This document shows, one piece after another, positions 19,512-28,580 of a stretch of DNA of 64,000 nt. The DNA comes from Planctopirus ephydatiae. GTDB lineage: Bacteria; Planctomycetota; Planctomycetia; Planctomycetales; Planctomycetaceae. The stretch lies in contig NZ_CP036299.1 of NCBI RefSeq assembly GCF_007752345.1, positions 1-64,000 of the forward strand, read 5' to 3'. The translations under genes and the position numbers were made by a program. The notes under the pieces were generated by a model. It worked only from the letters and a program-made list of their open reading frames with translations. It had not been told where the DNA came from and did not search any database. The first letter of the stretch is position 1. Each line of letters opens with the position of its first letter.

Positions 19512-21269
19512 CTACTCATCCGTGCTGGCTGATTGTTCTGTTTTTGCCGGTTTTTCAGCGATTTTCTGATTGTGAGCTCGGATTATCCGGGCAACTTCCG
19601 GATCCTCAAAACCCAGATTTTCAATCCCCACAGGATCACATGAACCCATGGCCCACAGGTAGGCGACGGGGATTTTCCAGGGAGATTTTTGATCGGCAAG
19701 AAACCTTAAAAATGCGTCGTGAACCTGCCGGCGGTACGCGGTGTACTCCGAATTCGTCCACGGGTTCTCGGAAATCTTCGTCGTCATCGCCCAGGGAGTG
19801 CGGGCAATGTGTTCGACTTTTTCGGCGGGGTGCACCACTTTTCCCCCATCGAGCATGCCCGATCCACCCACACCAAATTCGGTCACAACGAGAGGTTTAT
19901 TGAGAGGCAAAGGGGCTCCCAACGCTCGCATTTCTGAATCCAGATAAATCAGATGGCCCAGAAAATCCTCGGGAGTCGCCGGGATGTCGAGATCTTTATA
20001 AAAAGAGACACCCAGAAAATCGCACGCCTGCCACAGTTTAGCGAGTTCGGCACCCTGAGCATCGCTATAGGGAACTTTCCCTCGATTAGAAGTGTGATTG
20101 AGGCCAATTCCCAATTGGAGATTGTTCAGCTTCGAGGCGGCTCGCAGGCGTTCGATCACAGTGATCCACGCTTGGGGATAACGGGTAATCGTCGTCCCCA
20201 TCTCACCAGTAATCGAAAACCGGACGGGCCAATCGGGAGGAACCGATTCGTTCAGAGCCTGAACCACCGCCAGTGGCCCCACATCGACATACGCCTGATT
20301 TTCGCATGGGACTAGCGGATCGAAATCGAAATCATTCCGCCAGACGTACACCGGGCCGCTGGTATTCGCGTGGAGCAGAATCGCAATTTCGAGCTGCTTT
20401 TCGACCGCACGGGCAAAGGCTGTTTTCATCCACGTCTGAAAATCAGCAGCTGTCTGGCCTTCAAGTGGCTTGAGGATATCTTTTTTCCAATCGGGAGGCT
20501 GATGGAATCGCAGACCCCAGCGCTGCACTCGCTGATTGTCGTCCAGCTCACATTGAATCCCAATCGCAAACTCAACAGCAGGACTCCCCACCTCGGCAAT
20601 ACGATCAACAAATTTTGGTGCACGCTTCATCTGATCGGGATAACCCATATGGCAGGTGAATCCCAGAGGTGCGGGAGGCCCGCTGGCCTCACTTCCAGCC
20701 AGTTTGACGAGGCGGAGTTGCCGTAAATCGGTAAATCGTGGAGCTGTCTCTTCCGGGGTTTGATGCGACGATTGCTCCTGTCGTGCCGCGGATGGAGCGG
20801 CCTGGGGATCCATCCAGCCCAGTACGATGCGCACAGGCTGCACACCGGCTTTGGCGGGAAAGCGGCCCAGATAATTGCAGGCACATTGGGGTTCAGGATG
20901 CGTTTTTCGAGTGATTTCTCCCAAAGTGGACTTGAGTTCAAGCTTGGCATTGCCCACAGTTCCATCGAGAACCAGAGCGTAATCGCCATCCTCAGGAATG
21001 TCGGCCTCGATGACGAGGGCATCGCCGACGTTTTGCCAGAGCCTGGGCTTTGTCGAAGTGTGGGAATCTGCTCCCTGAGGAGTCGTGGCTGCTGAAGCCG
21101 AGAGATTCAAAGGCTGATCGACGGTCAATCGAGATTCAGGCTGAGTTGCACGGAACTCGTTCGATCCGCAACCAGACAAAACCACACTGAAGATCATCGA
21201 TAACAGACAAGCAAAAGTGTTCCAGGGAAGAAACGATGGATCTTTGCGTTGAATGCCTATGAACATCAT
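19512..21269 (-). CDS. Lipoprotein with a glycoside-hydrolase-like C-terminal domain
   Basis: 585 residues. The lipobox LSGC puts the acylated Cys at residue 34. An N-terminal beta-rich part (about 60-200) is followed by a TIM-barrel-like region with RFSITGEMG, LGIGLNHTSNRG, CDFLGVSFYKDLD and KPLVVTEFGVGGSG. The last resembles the strand-7 nucleophile segment of clan GH-A enzymes, with Glu as candidate nucleophile; the Glu in TGEMG is a candidate acid/base. I cannot assign a GH family. Start at 21269 (or 21266): GGGGAGG lies just upstream. Its 5' side lies about 140 bases after the acetyltransferase gene. Confidence 0.65.
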   Translation of the reverse strand: MMFIGIQRKDPSFLPWNTFACLLSMIFSVVLSGCGSNEFRATQPESRLTVDQPLNLSASAATTPQGADSHTSTKPRLWQNVGDALVIEADIPEDGDYALVLDGTVGNAKLELKSTLGEITRKTHPEPQCACNYLGRFPAKAGVQPVRIVLGWMDPQAAPSAARQEQSSHQTPEETAPRFTDLRQLRLVKLAGSEASGPPAPLGFTCHMGYPDQMKRAPKFVDRIAEVGSPAVEFAIGIQCELDDNQRVQRWGLRFHQPPDWKKDILKPLEGQTAADFQTWMKTAFARAVEKQLEIAILLHANTSGPVYVWRNDFDFDPLVPCENQAYVDVGPLAVVQALNESVPPDWPVRFSITGEMGTTITRYPQAWITVIERLRAASKLNNLQLGIGLNHTSNRGKVPYSDAQGAELAKLWQACDFLGVSFYKDLDIPATPEDFLGHLIYLDSEMRALGAPLPLNKPLVVTEFGVGGSGMLDGGKVVHPAEKVEHIARTPWAMTTKISENPWTNSEYTAYRRQVHDAFLRFLADQKSPWKIPVAYLWAMGSCDPVGIENLGFEDPEVARIIRAHNQKIAEKPAKTEQSASTDE

Positions 21270-21409
21270 CAGCCTCCCCAAACCACCTTTAATCCTCAAA
21301 TTGACTGTAAGGGAAGGCAGGGACAGGTGTCCACAAGCAAAATGGATGTAGCGTCGATCTGTGAAACAATCCTCGATGAGTACAGGATGACAACTGAGTG
21401 CTGTCGGGG

Positions 21410-21925
21410 TCAGCAATTACCTGGGCTGAGTTCGCGCGACATCCAGAAGCCAGGCTCATTGGCATACTGATGAGGGCTGATGGCGCGGAAACCAAAACGC
21501 TCCCACAAAGGCCACGAATCGCGAACAGCCACCAATGTCAACTTTTGCCAGCCTGCCTGTTGAGCTTCTTCCGAGAGGCGATTCATCAGGTCAGTGGCCA
21601 GCTTCTGTCCACGGAAGGTTGGCGCCACGGCCACATCATGCACATGCAGCACATTGCATACCGCAGGCAATTCCCAGTCAGCAGCATGCAAAAGGGGCGG
21701 GGCGGCATCATGCCAGGGATGAGCAATGGCATAGCTGGCCAATAGTCCGAACGCCTGATCTCGATGACCAAACGCCAGCGGAGCGCGGCCGTATGCATCG
21801 GACAGAGCCAGTTTTTTGCGGAAGACATCGTCAGATTCACAGAATTCCGCGGGATAAACGAGAGCTTGCACTTCGACAATCTGCTCGACATCAACGGATG
21901 CTAAAGTCACGAGGGCGAAAGACAT
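21410..21925 (-). CDS. GNAT-family N-acetyltransferase
   Basis: 171 residues from the ATG at 21925 (MSFALVTL). The acetyl-CoA-binding motif A is VHDVAVAPTFRGQKLATDLMNRLSEEA, with Arg-Gly-Gln-Lys in the pyrophosphate loop. LTLVAVRDSWPLWERFGFRAI is motif B. Substrate unknown. Upstream in-frame ATGs (to 22024) lack homology. Confidence 0.82.
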   Translation of the reverse strand: MSFALVTLASVDVEQIVEVQALVYPAEFCESDDVFRKKLALSDAYGRAPLAFGHRDQAFGLLASYAIAHPWHDAAPPLLHAADWELPAVCNVLHVHDVAVAPTFRGQKLATDLMNRLSEEAQQAGWQKLTLVAVRDSWPLWERFGFRAISPHQYANEPGFWMSRELSPGNC

Positions 21926-22118
21926 GGAAAGAAATCCAGTGCTGGCGATGAAGCTGGCGCATGTTCGAAAGGAACTTGACAGACCATTGAATACGGCAGA
22001 GCTCAACCTTTGTAATCTCGACAAAGAGTTCCCCGTATTATCGTCTCAGCTACCTGTACCGTCGATGGTTTTCGATCATTCTATGTTTTAGATTCCAGAG
22101 AACATTGAACGTTCGATT

Positions 22119-22128
22119 ATGCTACTAT
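22119..22128 (+). promoter_or_regulatory. Likely extended -10 promoter of rnpB
   Basis: TATGCTACTAT has TACTAT at 22123-22128 preceded by TGC, an extended -10. It predicts transcription from about 22135, exactly where the P1 helix of the RNA begins (22137). No good -35 at 17 bases. Confidence 0.45.
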
Positions 22129-22136
22129 TGGGACGG

Positions 22137-22535
22137 CTCTGGAGAAGAGGCAGGCAATCGCTGCATGCGGCAAAACACAGTTTTGTGTTTTGTTCGTGAT
22201 GGAGAGGAAAGTCCGGGCTCCACAGGAGGCGGCGGTGGATAACGTCCACCATCCGTGAGGATCGGGAAAGTGCCACAGAAAAGATACCGCCACCAGTTCG
22301 CTGGGGGTAAGGGTGAAATGGTGCGGTAAGAGCGCACCGCAGTCTGGGTGACCAGACTGGCAGGGTAAACCCCGCCGGGAGCAAGACCAAGCAGGACGGA
22401 ATTCAGCTTCACGCTGATCCAGATCTCTCCGATCTGGCCTCACCGTCCGGGTCGGTTGCTGGAGACGGTTGGCAACAATCGTCATAGAGAAATGATTGCC
22501 CACGACAGAACCCGGCTTACGCAGCTTCTCCAGAG
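22137..22535 (+). ncRNA. rnpB: RNase P RNA (bacterial type A)
   Basis: Catalytic RNA that trims the 5' leader of pre-tRNAs. P1 is formed by ctctggagaag (22137-22147) and cttctccagag (22525-22535). Conserved blocks in order: GAGGAAAGTCCGGGCTCC near 22202, AGGGTGAAATGGTGCGGTAAGAGCGCACC near 22310, GGAGCAAGACC near 22377, and the 3' ACAGAACCCGGCTTA near 22505. The P3-region hairpin is caaaacaca/tgtgttttg. Length about 400 bases is normal. Confidence 0.95.
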
Positions 22536-22914
22536 TCTCTGAAATTCCTATGCGTCCTGTTTGCCTCAGGTTGATGTCTCAAGAAGATTTTTTCGTGAAT
22601 CGGCAGTTTTTTCCGGATTTTCTACTAAAATCTTGGAAAATCTCGTAAACCTTACAAAGGAACGGGTACGTTTACTTATGCAGGATGAATCGAAGGAATG
22701 CGATTCGTTATGCGACTGGGTGGTGAGGAAGGCTGACTTCTTCAGATCTGGTGATTTCAGAGATTGGTCAAAAGCTATTTACCAATCGCGATTGAGTGGC
22801 TCGCAGATGAACATGCAGCCAATGTAAAGGATTGCAGTTTTATCATCTTTGCGACAGCCGCTGTGGTCGTGTCGGAAAGGTGATGAGATTCAACGAAAGG
22901 ACAAGGAGGTTGAG
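22536..22914. other. Intergenic region between rnpB and csrA
   Basis: About 380 bases. One short plus frame (22561-22827; a sub-frame from 22678 would give 49 residues) has no clear ribosome site at a useful distance and no recognisable features. The csrA leader just before 22915 has two GGA motifs (aaaggacaaggagg) that include the Shine-Dalgarno sequence, a layout common in CsrA-autoregulated leaders. Confidence 0.45.
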
Positions 22915-23157
22915 ATGCTCGTATTATCAAGGAAAGCTGGCGAATCACTTCTGATCGGCCAGGGGCTTCTGGGTGAAGGAATCCAGGTCACTGTGGTTGC
23001 TGTTCAGGGCAACCGAGTGCGACTGGGAATCACCGCACCAGCGGAAGTCAGTATTCGTCGTCAGGAGATCGTTCTGGATCTTCCTGAAATCGCAGGCCAG
23101 GAAGAACCCTGCACGATGTCATCTGAGTCGCACGGTCGTACGCCAGAATTCGTGTAG
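22915..23157 (+). CDS. csrA: Carbon storage regulator CsrA, copy 1
   Basis: 80 residues. RNA-binding translational regulator acting as a dimer on GGA motifs. MLVLSRKAGESLLIG, VRLGITAPAEVSIRRQEI match the family, including Leu4, Arg6 and the Arg of the VSIRR segment. It carries a 3-4 residue insert (GLLGEG) between strands 1 and 2 not found in typical CsrA, and a polar 20-residue tail. Start at 22915 fixed by AAGGAGGT immediately upstream. No fliW or flagellar gene is near. Confidence 0.93.
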   Translation: MLVLSRKAGESLLIGQGLLGEGIQVTVVAVQGNRVRLGITAPAEVSIRRQEIVLDLPEIAGQEEPCTMSSESHGRTPEFV

Positions 23158-23305
23158 TCTGCTCTGCGATTGATCGTCTCTCCGTGAGTGAACTGACTGA
23201 GTTTGAACTCAGGCAAGTTGAACTCAGTGAAGTTTCTCACGAATTGCTAGAACGTCGGGCTGGTCGATCTCACACTTTCCATGAGTGTCGAGATCGGAGA
23301 TGCAG

Positions 23306-23410
23306 ATGTGTGCATCATTTTCCCGGTTGCATCAACATGATCATTTAACGATTGAAGAATCTGCTGGCAGCAAGGTCGAGATTAAAGTCGTCGGCCATCA
23401 GTCACTTTGA
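23306..23410 (+). CDS. Possible small protein between csrA and a terminator
   Basis: 34 codons from ATG 23306 (alternative starts ATG 23300 and GTG 23285), stop at 23408-23410. The peptide ends ...HLTIEESAGSKVEIKVVGHQSL. GGAG lies about 7 bases before 23306. The stop is 12 bases before a strong rho-independent terminator, the position expected for the last gene of a transcript. No family recognised, and the length is near chance. Confidence 0.3.
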   Translation: MCASFSRLHQHDHLTIEESAGSKVEIKVVGHQSL

Positions 23411-23422
23411 AACAGAATGAGT

Positions 23423-23456
23423 AAGCCCCCGAGTTTTGTCGGGGGCTTTCTTTTTT
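23423..23456 (+). terminator. Rho-independent terminator after csrA
   Basis: Arms aagcccccga (23423-23432) and tcgggggctt (23439-23448), loop gttttg, then tttctttttt. It lies 266 bases past the csrA stop, which leaves a long untranslated or small-ORF-containing segment. Confidence 0.9.
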
Positions 23457-23503
23457 CCGTCATCACTCGATATGCCGGCACCACTTCACGCGCCCGCATC
23501 ACG

Positions 23504-24268
23504 CTACGCAGGTTTCACTCCGCGGAACCATTTTTGTCGCAAAGAACCACACGACGTGATCTGCTCGAAGCCAATCTCTTTGAGCCACTGGCAAACATCA
23601 GCAGCAGGGTGTACCAGTCGGCGAAAATCAGGGTGCGTCGGCCACCCACGCCACTGGGTAATCCCGCAGGCATAGAGCCAATCACGAAGCTTGAAGCCCA
23701 CTCGAGTTCTGGCACTGATCGGTTCACAGTTCAATTGAAACACCAGTTCTCCACCAGGTGCCAGAACTTCGAAGGCATCTGCAAAATAAGTTTTCAATAG
23801 CGGAACTGGGACATAGTAGAGCACTTCGTACGAAAAAACGGTCTGCAGAGCATGCCCCTGCTGCTGAGAGACAGCCAATGCACTTCTCAGTTCATCCGTC
23901 ACCAGGCGCTGACCATCGAGCAGGTAGTAATCAATATTCGCCAGTGTCTGTTTTTTGCGAGCCTCTTCCAGCAGCTTCGGAGCGATATCGACAGCGAACA
24001 CGTGCCGGGTGCGACGAGCCAGAGCATGTGACAACCGGCCCACGCCGCAACCAATTTCCAGCACGTCTCCCTGGTTGTTGAGATTCATCCCACCGACAGC
24101 GAACGCATCGACCAGGTCTTGTTCAGCCGAATCGACGATTTCATTCCACGAAGCATCCTTCGAGATCAGCTTGTCCATCGATGTCGGACCCTGCTCGAAG
24201 TAAGCCCGATCCCACCATTCCGAAGAACTCTTCCGTTTGTCGGCAACTGCATCAATCGCTATCGACAT
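23504..24268 (-). CDS. Class I SAM-dependent methyltransferase
   Basis: 254 residues. SAM-binding motif I VLEIGCGVGRLS at residues 69-80, acidic motif II VFAVDIAPKLLEEAR, and VFSYEVLYYVPVPLLKTYF / LAPGGELVFQLN as later Rossmann strands. Substrate unknown. Stands alone between terminators. Confidence 0.82.
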   Translation of the reverse strand: MSIAIDAVADKRKSSSEWWDRAYFEQGPTSMDKLISKDASWNEIVDSAEQDLVDAFAVGGMNLNNQGDVLEIGCGVGRLSHALARRTRHVFAVDIAPKLLEEARKKQTLANIDYYLLDGQRLVTDELRSALAVSQQQGHALQTVFSYEVLYYVPVPLLKTYFADAFEVLAPGGELVFQLNCEPISARTRVGFKLRDWLYACGITQWRGWPTHPDFRRLVHPAADVCQWLKEIGFEQITSCGSLRQKWFRGVKPA

Positions 24269-24497
24269 GCTTCATTCCTTGTCAGGGGACGTTTCGCCAG
24301 TCATCAAGTTTCATGACGATCACATTGACAATGAATATGCATTTAGAAGCTTTCGATTTCTTCAGTTTTATCTCGAAGGGCTCCATTTCCGTTGTGCAGA
24401 AAAGCAACATCTTGTCACGACTGTTACAGGCCCAACTCAACAGGTTGTATTTTCAGTTATCTGCATCTATTTCCTGATGCAAAGGCTGGAAAACGAG

Positions 24498-24530
24498 AAA
24501 AGCCCGCAGCAGTGAATCACTGTTGCGGGC
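24498..24530 (-). terminator. Rho-independent terminator of the two-BON protein
   Basis: gcccgcagcagtga (24502-24515) pairs with tcactgttgcgggc (24517-24530); plus-strand aaaa before it becomes the T run on the minus strand. It lies 47 bases past the stop of the gene at 24577. Confidence 0.85.
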
Positions 24531-24576
24531 CGGCCATTCTCGGATTTCTCTCCCCACGAGGAGAGTCAATCATGCA

Positions 24577-25791
24577 TTACCAGTTGTTCGGACTGAGGAA
24601 CCACCACCACTTGTCGGTGCGTGAGCGGAACTTCAAGTTCCAGTATCCGTCATCCCATTCCAGGCTGGCCTTACGCCATCCCAGTGGAACTTGAGGATAT
24701 GGATAGAACGGTCCAATGTAAGGGAAGGCACTGGCACTGTACTGCTGTGGGTAAGTCACGGCAGCATAGTTGGGATACTGGGCATAGCTTGGCCAGGCAT
24801 GGTCTGGCATCGAAGCGTTGTTGTACATCGCACCGGGTGCACCGCCACCTGGCATCCCGGGGCCCATGGCCATCGGCATACCGGCTGGGCCACCCATCGG
24901 GCCGGGCATCGCACCCATTCCAGGGCCGCCCATTCCAGGACCACCCTGTGGAGCACCTTGATAGGCAGCACCGTAAACTTGTGGTGGCATTCCAGGACCG
25001 GCCATTGGCCGACCCATCTGGGGTGCCATTTGAGGGGCCATCTGTGGATAGCCGACTGGCTGAGCACCACCGGCAGGAGCACGTTCTTCTGTGCAGACCA
25101 GATTGTTCTGAACCTGGGCCACACCCGAAGTCGCCTGACAGGCACGGGTGGCAGCTACTTTCTGAGCCATGGTTGGCACAGAACCATCGAGTGTCACCAC
25201 GCCACTCTGATAACGGATCTCAATATCGTACCCATCGAGCTGGGCTGAAGTCAGCGACTGTGCAATCTGCTCAGCCATCTGCTGATTCGAAACACCAGCT
25301 TCGAAGTTCACCTGCTGAATGTTCTGGCGTGGGGCATTCATGGCACCACCGGCCTGCTGCACACCTCGACCGAAATCTTCTGGTGGCATTTCATTGCGGG
25401 TCACGGCCTGCTTGGGTGCAGCAGCCGGGCCGGCAGCTTGTGCTCCCTTGCGGGCGGCGACAGCCTTGGCATCGACCACCACCAGTTCATTATTCACACT
25501 CTTGACACCGGGCACACGCTCCACGACCTGTGAGGCCTTATCACGCTGCTTGGGGTCTGTCACTTTACCCTTCAAAGTGGCCACACCACCTTTACAGGCA
25601 ATTTCAATGTCGAAACCCTGCAGACGAGCCTGCTTCAGAGCGGCGGCCACATCTTCGGCCATTTTCTGATTGCTGCTTGTCGACTTGGTTGCGGCTGGCT
25701 CGTCCTTAGACGACCAGGGGGCGGCAGTGCCGACATTCGGGATGCTTGCCAGCAATCCCAGCGTCAACACCCACTGACCGTACTTACGCAT
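24577..25791 (-). CDS. Secreted protein with two BON domains and a Met/Pro/Gly-rich segment
   Basis: 404 residues; signal peptide ending near GTAAPW. BON domain 1 about residues 42-107 (GFDIEIACKGGVATLKGKVTD...VPGVKSVNNELVVV), BON domain 2 about 168-235 (GYDIEIRYQSGVVTLDGSVPT...GVAQVQNNLVC). Residues about 245-320 are low complexity (PQMAPQMG, GGPGMGGPGM). The C-terminus is aromatic (LEWDDGYWNLKF...KWWWFLSPNNW). Likely periplasmic or surface-bound, possibly binding membrane or polymer. Own terminator 47 bases after the stop. Confidence 0.82.
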   Translation of the reverse strand: MRKYGQWVLTLGLLASIPNVGTAAPWSSKDEPAATKSTSSNQKMAEDVAAALKQARLQGFDIEIACKGGVATLKGKVTDPKQRDKASQVVERVPGVKSVNNELVVVDAKAVAARKGAQAAGPAAAPKQAVTRNEMPPEDFGRGVQQAGGAMNAPRQNIQQVNFEAGVSNQQMAEQIAQSLTSAQLDGYDIEIRYQSGVVTLDGSVPTMAQKVAATRACQATSGVAQVQNNLVCTEERAPAGGAQPVGYPQMAPQMAPQMGRPMAGPGMPPQVYGAAYQGAPQGGPGMGGPGMGAMPGPMGGPAGMPMAMGPGMPGGGAPGAMYNNASMPDHAWPSYAQYPNYAAVTYPQQYSASAFPYIGPFYPYPQVPLGWRKASLEWDDGYWNLKFRSRTDKWWWFLSPNNW

Positions 25792-26724
25792 GAACTGGTC
25801 TCCTTACCGGTTATGATCCGACTGCCGGGATGTCTCGATCTCAAAAATCCGTGCAGACGGAACACACCGAGAATGGCCTTCGGTCGAATTCTGCTGCGGG
25901 CGGAAAGGCGATCGAGTTCGCCTCTGTCATGATTTCAGAAGAGCCTGCCTCACAATCCCTGCGGGCAAAATCTCTACCTGTCACGTTACATCGGGTGGGA
26001 TGGTTCCTCAGGCACAGACTATTCCGTTTTTTTCGACGCTAACCATTGTAACGCCTGCGGGATTCGCCGATGTTCAACCATCCTCCACCTCCCAGAGCCG
26101 GTTAACGGCAGCATGTGCCGGAGAAGATCGGGAGCAATGTGGGAAAGTGGCGACAAGGCGAGAAGGCAGGAAGATGAGAAGGAAAGAAGGTGAGAAGGGG
26201 GAGAAGCCGGATGTAAGAAGTCAACGAGGAGTTGGTCGGGGTGGATCTTGATTGAAACCTGATTGAATGCCATAAGACATTCTGTGCTATGCCAAGCTGC
26301 TGAGAGTGCGATTCGTTGTATCGGAGGGAAGGGAACCCGATGGCCGGCGACGGGTTTTAAAGATCTGGCAGCTCTCACACCGCTTGCTGTCCGCTCTATT
26401 ACATCCTTCTTCTCGCCGCAAACCTTTTCAAACGACCGGCCGGCCTCTCCCCTTCTCGACTTCTTCCCTTCCCGCCTTCTTAGCTTTTTTCCTTCTTCCC
26501 TTTCCCCCTTCTTAACTTCTTCTCTTCCCACAGCACCCGGCAATGACCGCCGAAGAAACTCTGCGTCAAGGGCAGTTGCGACCTCCCAGCCGTTAAATCC
26601 GAAAAAAACCCACAGTTTGACAGGCTGACTGATCGATACAGAAGGTGCAATCGGTGCGATCCAACAGCTTTGAGATCGCTCAATCAACCATTCATCGTCA
26701 AGTTTGCCCCTTCGGAGTGAGAAG
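25792..26724. other. Gene-free region with polypurine and polypyrimidine tracts
   Basis: About 930 bases. 26150-26215 is almost pure purine (gaag, gaaggaaag units) and 26400-26530 almost pure pyrimidine (cttcttccc units); together they could pair imperfectly or form triplex DNA. A 252-codon minus frame across it (26019-26777) is low complexity, overlaps the start of the real gene at 26725 and I reject it. The promoter of that gene should lie near the 3' end. Confidence 0.55.
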
Positions 26725-27315
26725 ATGCCCAAGTACGGATGGCTCAAGCGCCTGGCGCTCGTCGTCGTCGTTGGCATGACGACGCTATCCAGCAGTGGCT
26801 GCCAGCTCCTTCTCTGGGATGGCTTCCTGGGGACTGCCTTCCATTTTGCTGGTTTCTGGGATACGACACCGCTGATCCCGGTCAGCCCTTATTACAGCGA
26901 ACTCATCGAGGATGCTTACATCCGCGAAGAACGTTACGAGAAGGTGCCTGTCCTCGACCCTATTGAAGGCGAGCATGCTCCCACCTTCTGTCAGGATCCT
27001 CCTTCACAAGACGAAGTCATGCGGGCCATGCCGAACATCACGTCGGGTGGTTGGGTCTTCCTCGCCGAAACCAGCATGAACAACGTGCGAATCGTGGTAG
27101 AACCGATCGTTGACCGAATCGACGATTGCCGGTTCTTCCCGATGGTGGGCCCTGCTCGTCTCAAGCATTGCCACTATAAAGCGACCATCTACTTCGACAA
27201 GACCATTCGCTCAGGCTGGCCAGTTCCCTTCTCTCACAAGGATGAATCGATCGAAGTGGTCTACATCGACCATGATCACCTCATCCGCTGTGCAGGCCCA
27301 GCCACTCCTCAGTAA
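26725..27315 (+). CDS. Putative lipoprotein of unknown function
   Basis: 196 residues. N-terminus MPKYGWLKRLALVVVVGMTT then SSSGC, a weak lipobox with candidate acylated Cys26 (Ser rather than Leu at -3). The mature part has conserved-looking Cys (FCQDPPSQ, DDCRFFP, KHCHYKA, IRCAG) that might form disulfides. No catalytic motif. GGAG precedes the ATG by about 8 bases. Single gene with its own terminator. Confidence 0.7.
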   Translation: MPKYGWLKRLALVVVVGMTTLSSSGCQLLLWDGFLGTAFHFAGFWDTTPLIPVSPYYSELIEDAYIREERYEKVPVLDPIEGEHAPTFCQDPPSQDEVMRAMPNITSGGWVFLAETSMNNVRIVVEPIVDRIDDCRFFPMVGPARLKHCHYKATIYFDKTIRSGWPVPFSHKDESIEVVYIDHDHLIRCAGPATPQ

Positions 27316-27348
27316 TCAATCGGCCCTGCAGAGTATAGAACTCTTCAA

Positions 27349-27392
27349 CACCCGAAGTTTCGCACCTGCGAGGCTTCGGGTGCTCGGCTTTT
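27349..27392 (+). terminator. Terminator of the lipoprotein gene
   Basis: cacccgaag (27349-27357) pairs with cttcgggtg (27374-27382), followed by ctcggcttttc. 34 bases after the stop codon. Confidence 0.78.
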
Positions 27393-27520
27393 CTAAGAAA
27401 CACAACTCGCAAGCTGATATGGAACATCACCACGAGATGCGTGTTCTTTGCCAGGAGTGTGAACTTCCCACGAACCTTCAGGCCATATCGAGGTTGTCAG
27501 ATGTCCGACCCGCGTTCTTT

Positions 27521-27617
27521 CCTCCTTCTCCCGTTCCGACGGGAGAAGGACGGGATGAGGGGAACTCGAACGTATTGGGCATGCAATCAACAAGCGGCTT
27601 CATTGCAGCACGCTTTC
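27521..27617 (+). repeat. Dispersed repeat family 2, copy A
   Basis: About 95 bases that match 47074-47169. The head is a hairpin, ccttctcccgt/acgggagaagg with loop tccg; the tail includes gggcatgcaatcaacaagcg. Lies between the lipoprotein terminator and the end of the convergent ABC gene. Confidence 0.85.
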
Positions 27618-27634
27618 AGTCAACTTTGAGTGCG

Positions 27635-28339
27635 TCACGGATTCTCAACGAGTTGACCTGCTTTCAAGTAGCAGCGGCGGGGGTACGATTGGGCCATGGC
27701 TTCGCTATGAGTGACGCAGAGCAGAATACTGTGTGACTCCAGCGCCAGAGCGACCAGTAACTTCCCCACAGTCTCGGCCGTCGCAGGATCGAGATTTCCT
27801 GTCGGTTCATCGGCCAGCAGCAGCCGCGGGCGATTGATCAGCGCCCGGCAGACGGCAGTCCGTTGTCGTTCCCCCCCTGAGAGCTGGGCCGGTTTATGAT
27901 CCATCCGCGCCGTCAGCCCGACCTGATCCAGTAACATCAAAGCCCGCTCTCGGACTTCATTCGAGATGCCACGGTGAGGCAAAGCTGGTAACAGGACGTT
28001 CTCCAGCACTGTGAGCTGAGGCAACAGGTGATGATCCTGAAAGATGAAGCCAATTTTTTCGTTTCGAAATTGAGCCTGTTGAGTCACATCCATCGCAAAT
28101 GGATCTTCGCCCTCAAGACTGACTGTTCCCGACGTCGGATGATCCAGCACACCCAGGATCTGCAGTAGTGTGCTTTTTCCACATCCAGAGGGGCCGGTAA
28201 TCGCGATCGCCTCTCCCGTATTGGCAGTGAATCCGACACCTTGAAGAATGTGCAGCGTCTCGGAGCCATTCGAGAATTCACGCGAGAGATCCTGGACGAC
28301 GAGTGCCGGGTGACCTGACGGCGCTGTTAGATTCGTCAT
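27635..28339 (-). CDS. ABC transporter ATP-binding protein, LolD/MacB type
   Basis: 234 residues. Walker [11 protein letters not shown]-loop [20 protein letters not shown] (typical of LolD/MacB), signature LSGGERQR, Walker [15 protein letters not shown]-loop VTHSE. Such ATPases power lipoprotein release or MacB-type export with FtsX-like permeases, but no permease is adjacent. Start taken at 28339 (28351 is possible); the in-frame extension to 28534 is not homologous. Divergent from the SmtB-type regulator over 241 bases, so they might share regulation. Confidence 0.8.
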   Translation of the reverse strand: MTNLTAPSGHPALVVQDLSREFSNGSETLHILQGVGFTANTGEAIAITGPSGCGKSTLLQILGVLDHPTSGTVSLEGEDPFAMDVTQQAQFRNEKIGFIFQDHHLLPQLTVLENVLLPALPHRGISNEVRERALMLLDQVGLTARMDHKPAQLSGGERQRTAVCRALINRPRLLLADEPTGNLDPATAETVGKLLVALALESHSILLCVTHSEAMAQSYPRRCYLKAGQLVENP

Positions 28340-28517
28340 AGAAATTTCCATCCCGACGTACGAATTTTCTCTGGAAGAGTAAGATGATCCTCGCAGTTGA
28401 GCTTGCTCGCTCGGGTTGTGAATTGCCAGTCTGCCACGAAAAGTCCGTGTCTGTCTGGCACACACAGCCAAAAAACGATGTGCTATGCAATTGCAACGGA
28501 TGGTGAAAAATCGAGTC

Positions 28518-28558
28518 TTGACTCGCATGAACACTTTAGATATTATTCAATTGATGAA
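28518..28558 (+). promoter_or_regulatory. Promoter and candidate operator of the SmtB-type regulator
   Basis: TTGACT (28518-28523), 17-base spacer, TATTAT (28541-28546): five of six matches to each sigma70 hexamer. Half-sites overlap it: TGAA (28528-28531) and TTCA (28546-28549), then TGAA again (28555-28558). TTCAATTGATGAA (28546-28558) is an inverted repeat across the -10 end and start site, as expected if the ArsR/SmtB protein represses its own gene. Operator assignment is inference. Confidence 0.65.
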
Positions 28559-28580
28559 ACGATAGAGTGAGGTAGCCTGA

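Noticed and set aside
22561-22827. Possible 88-codon plus frame between rnpB and csrA
   Set aside because: Spacing to any Shine-Dalgarno-like sequence is wrong and the sequence resembles nothing; more likely the csrA leader.
26019-26777. 252-codon minus-strand frame over the polypurine/polypyrimidine region
   Set aside because: Low-complexity Lys/Arg/Glu sequence produced by the tract, no ribosome site, and it runs over the start of the well-supported lipoprotein gene at 26725.
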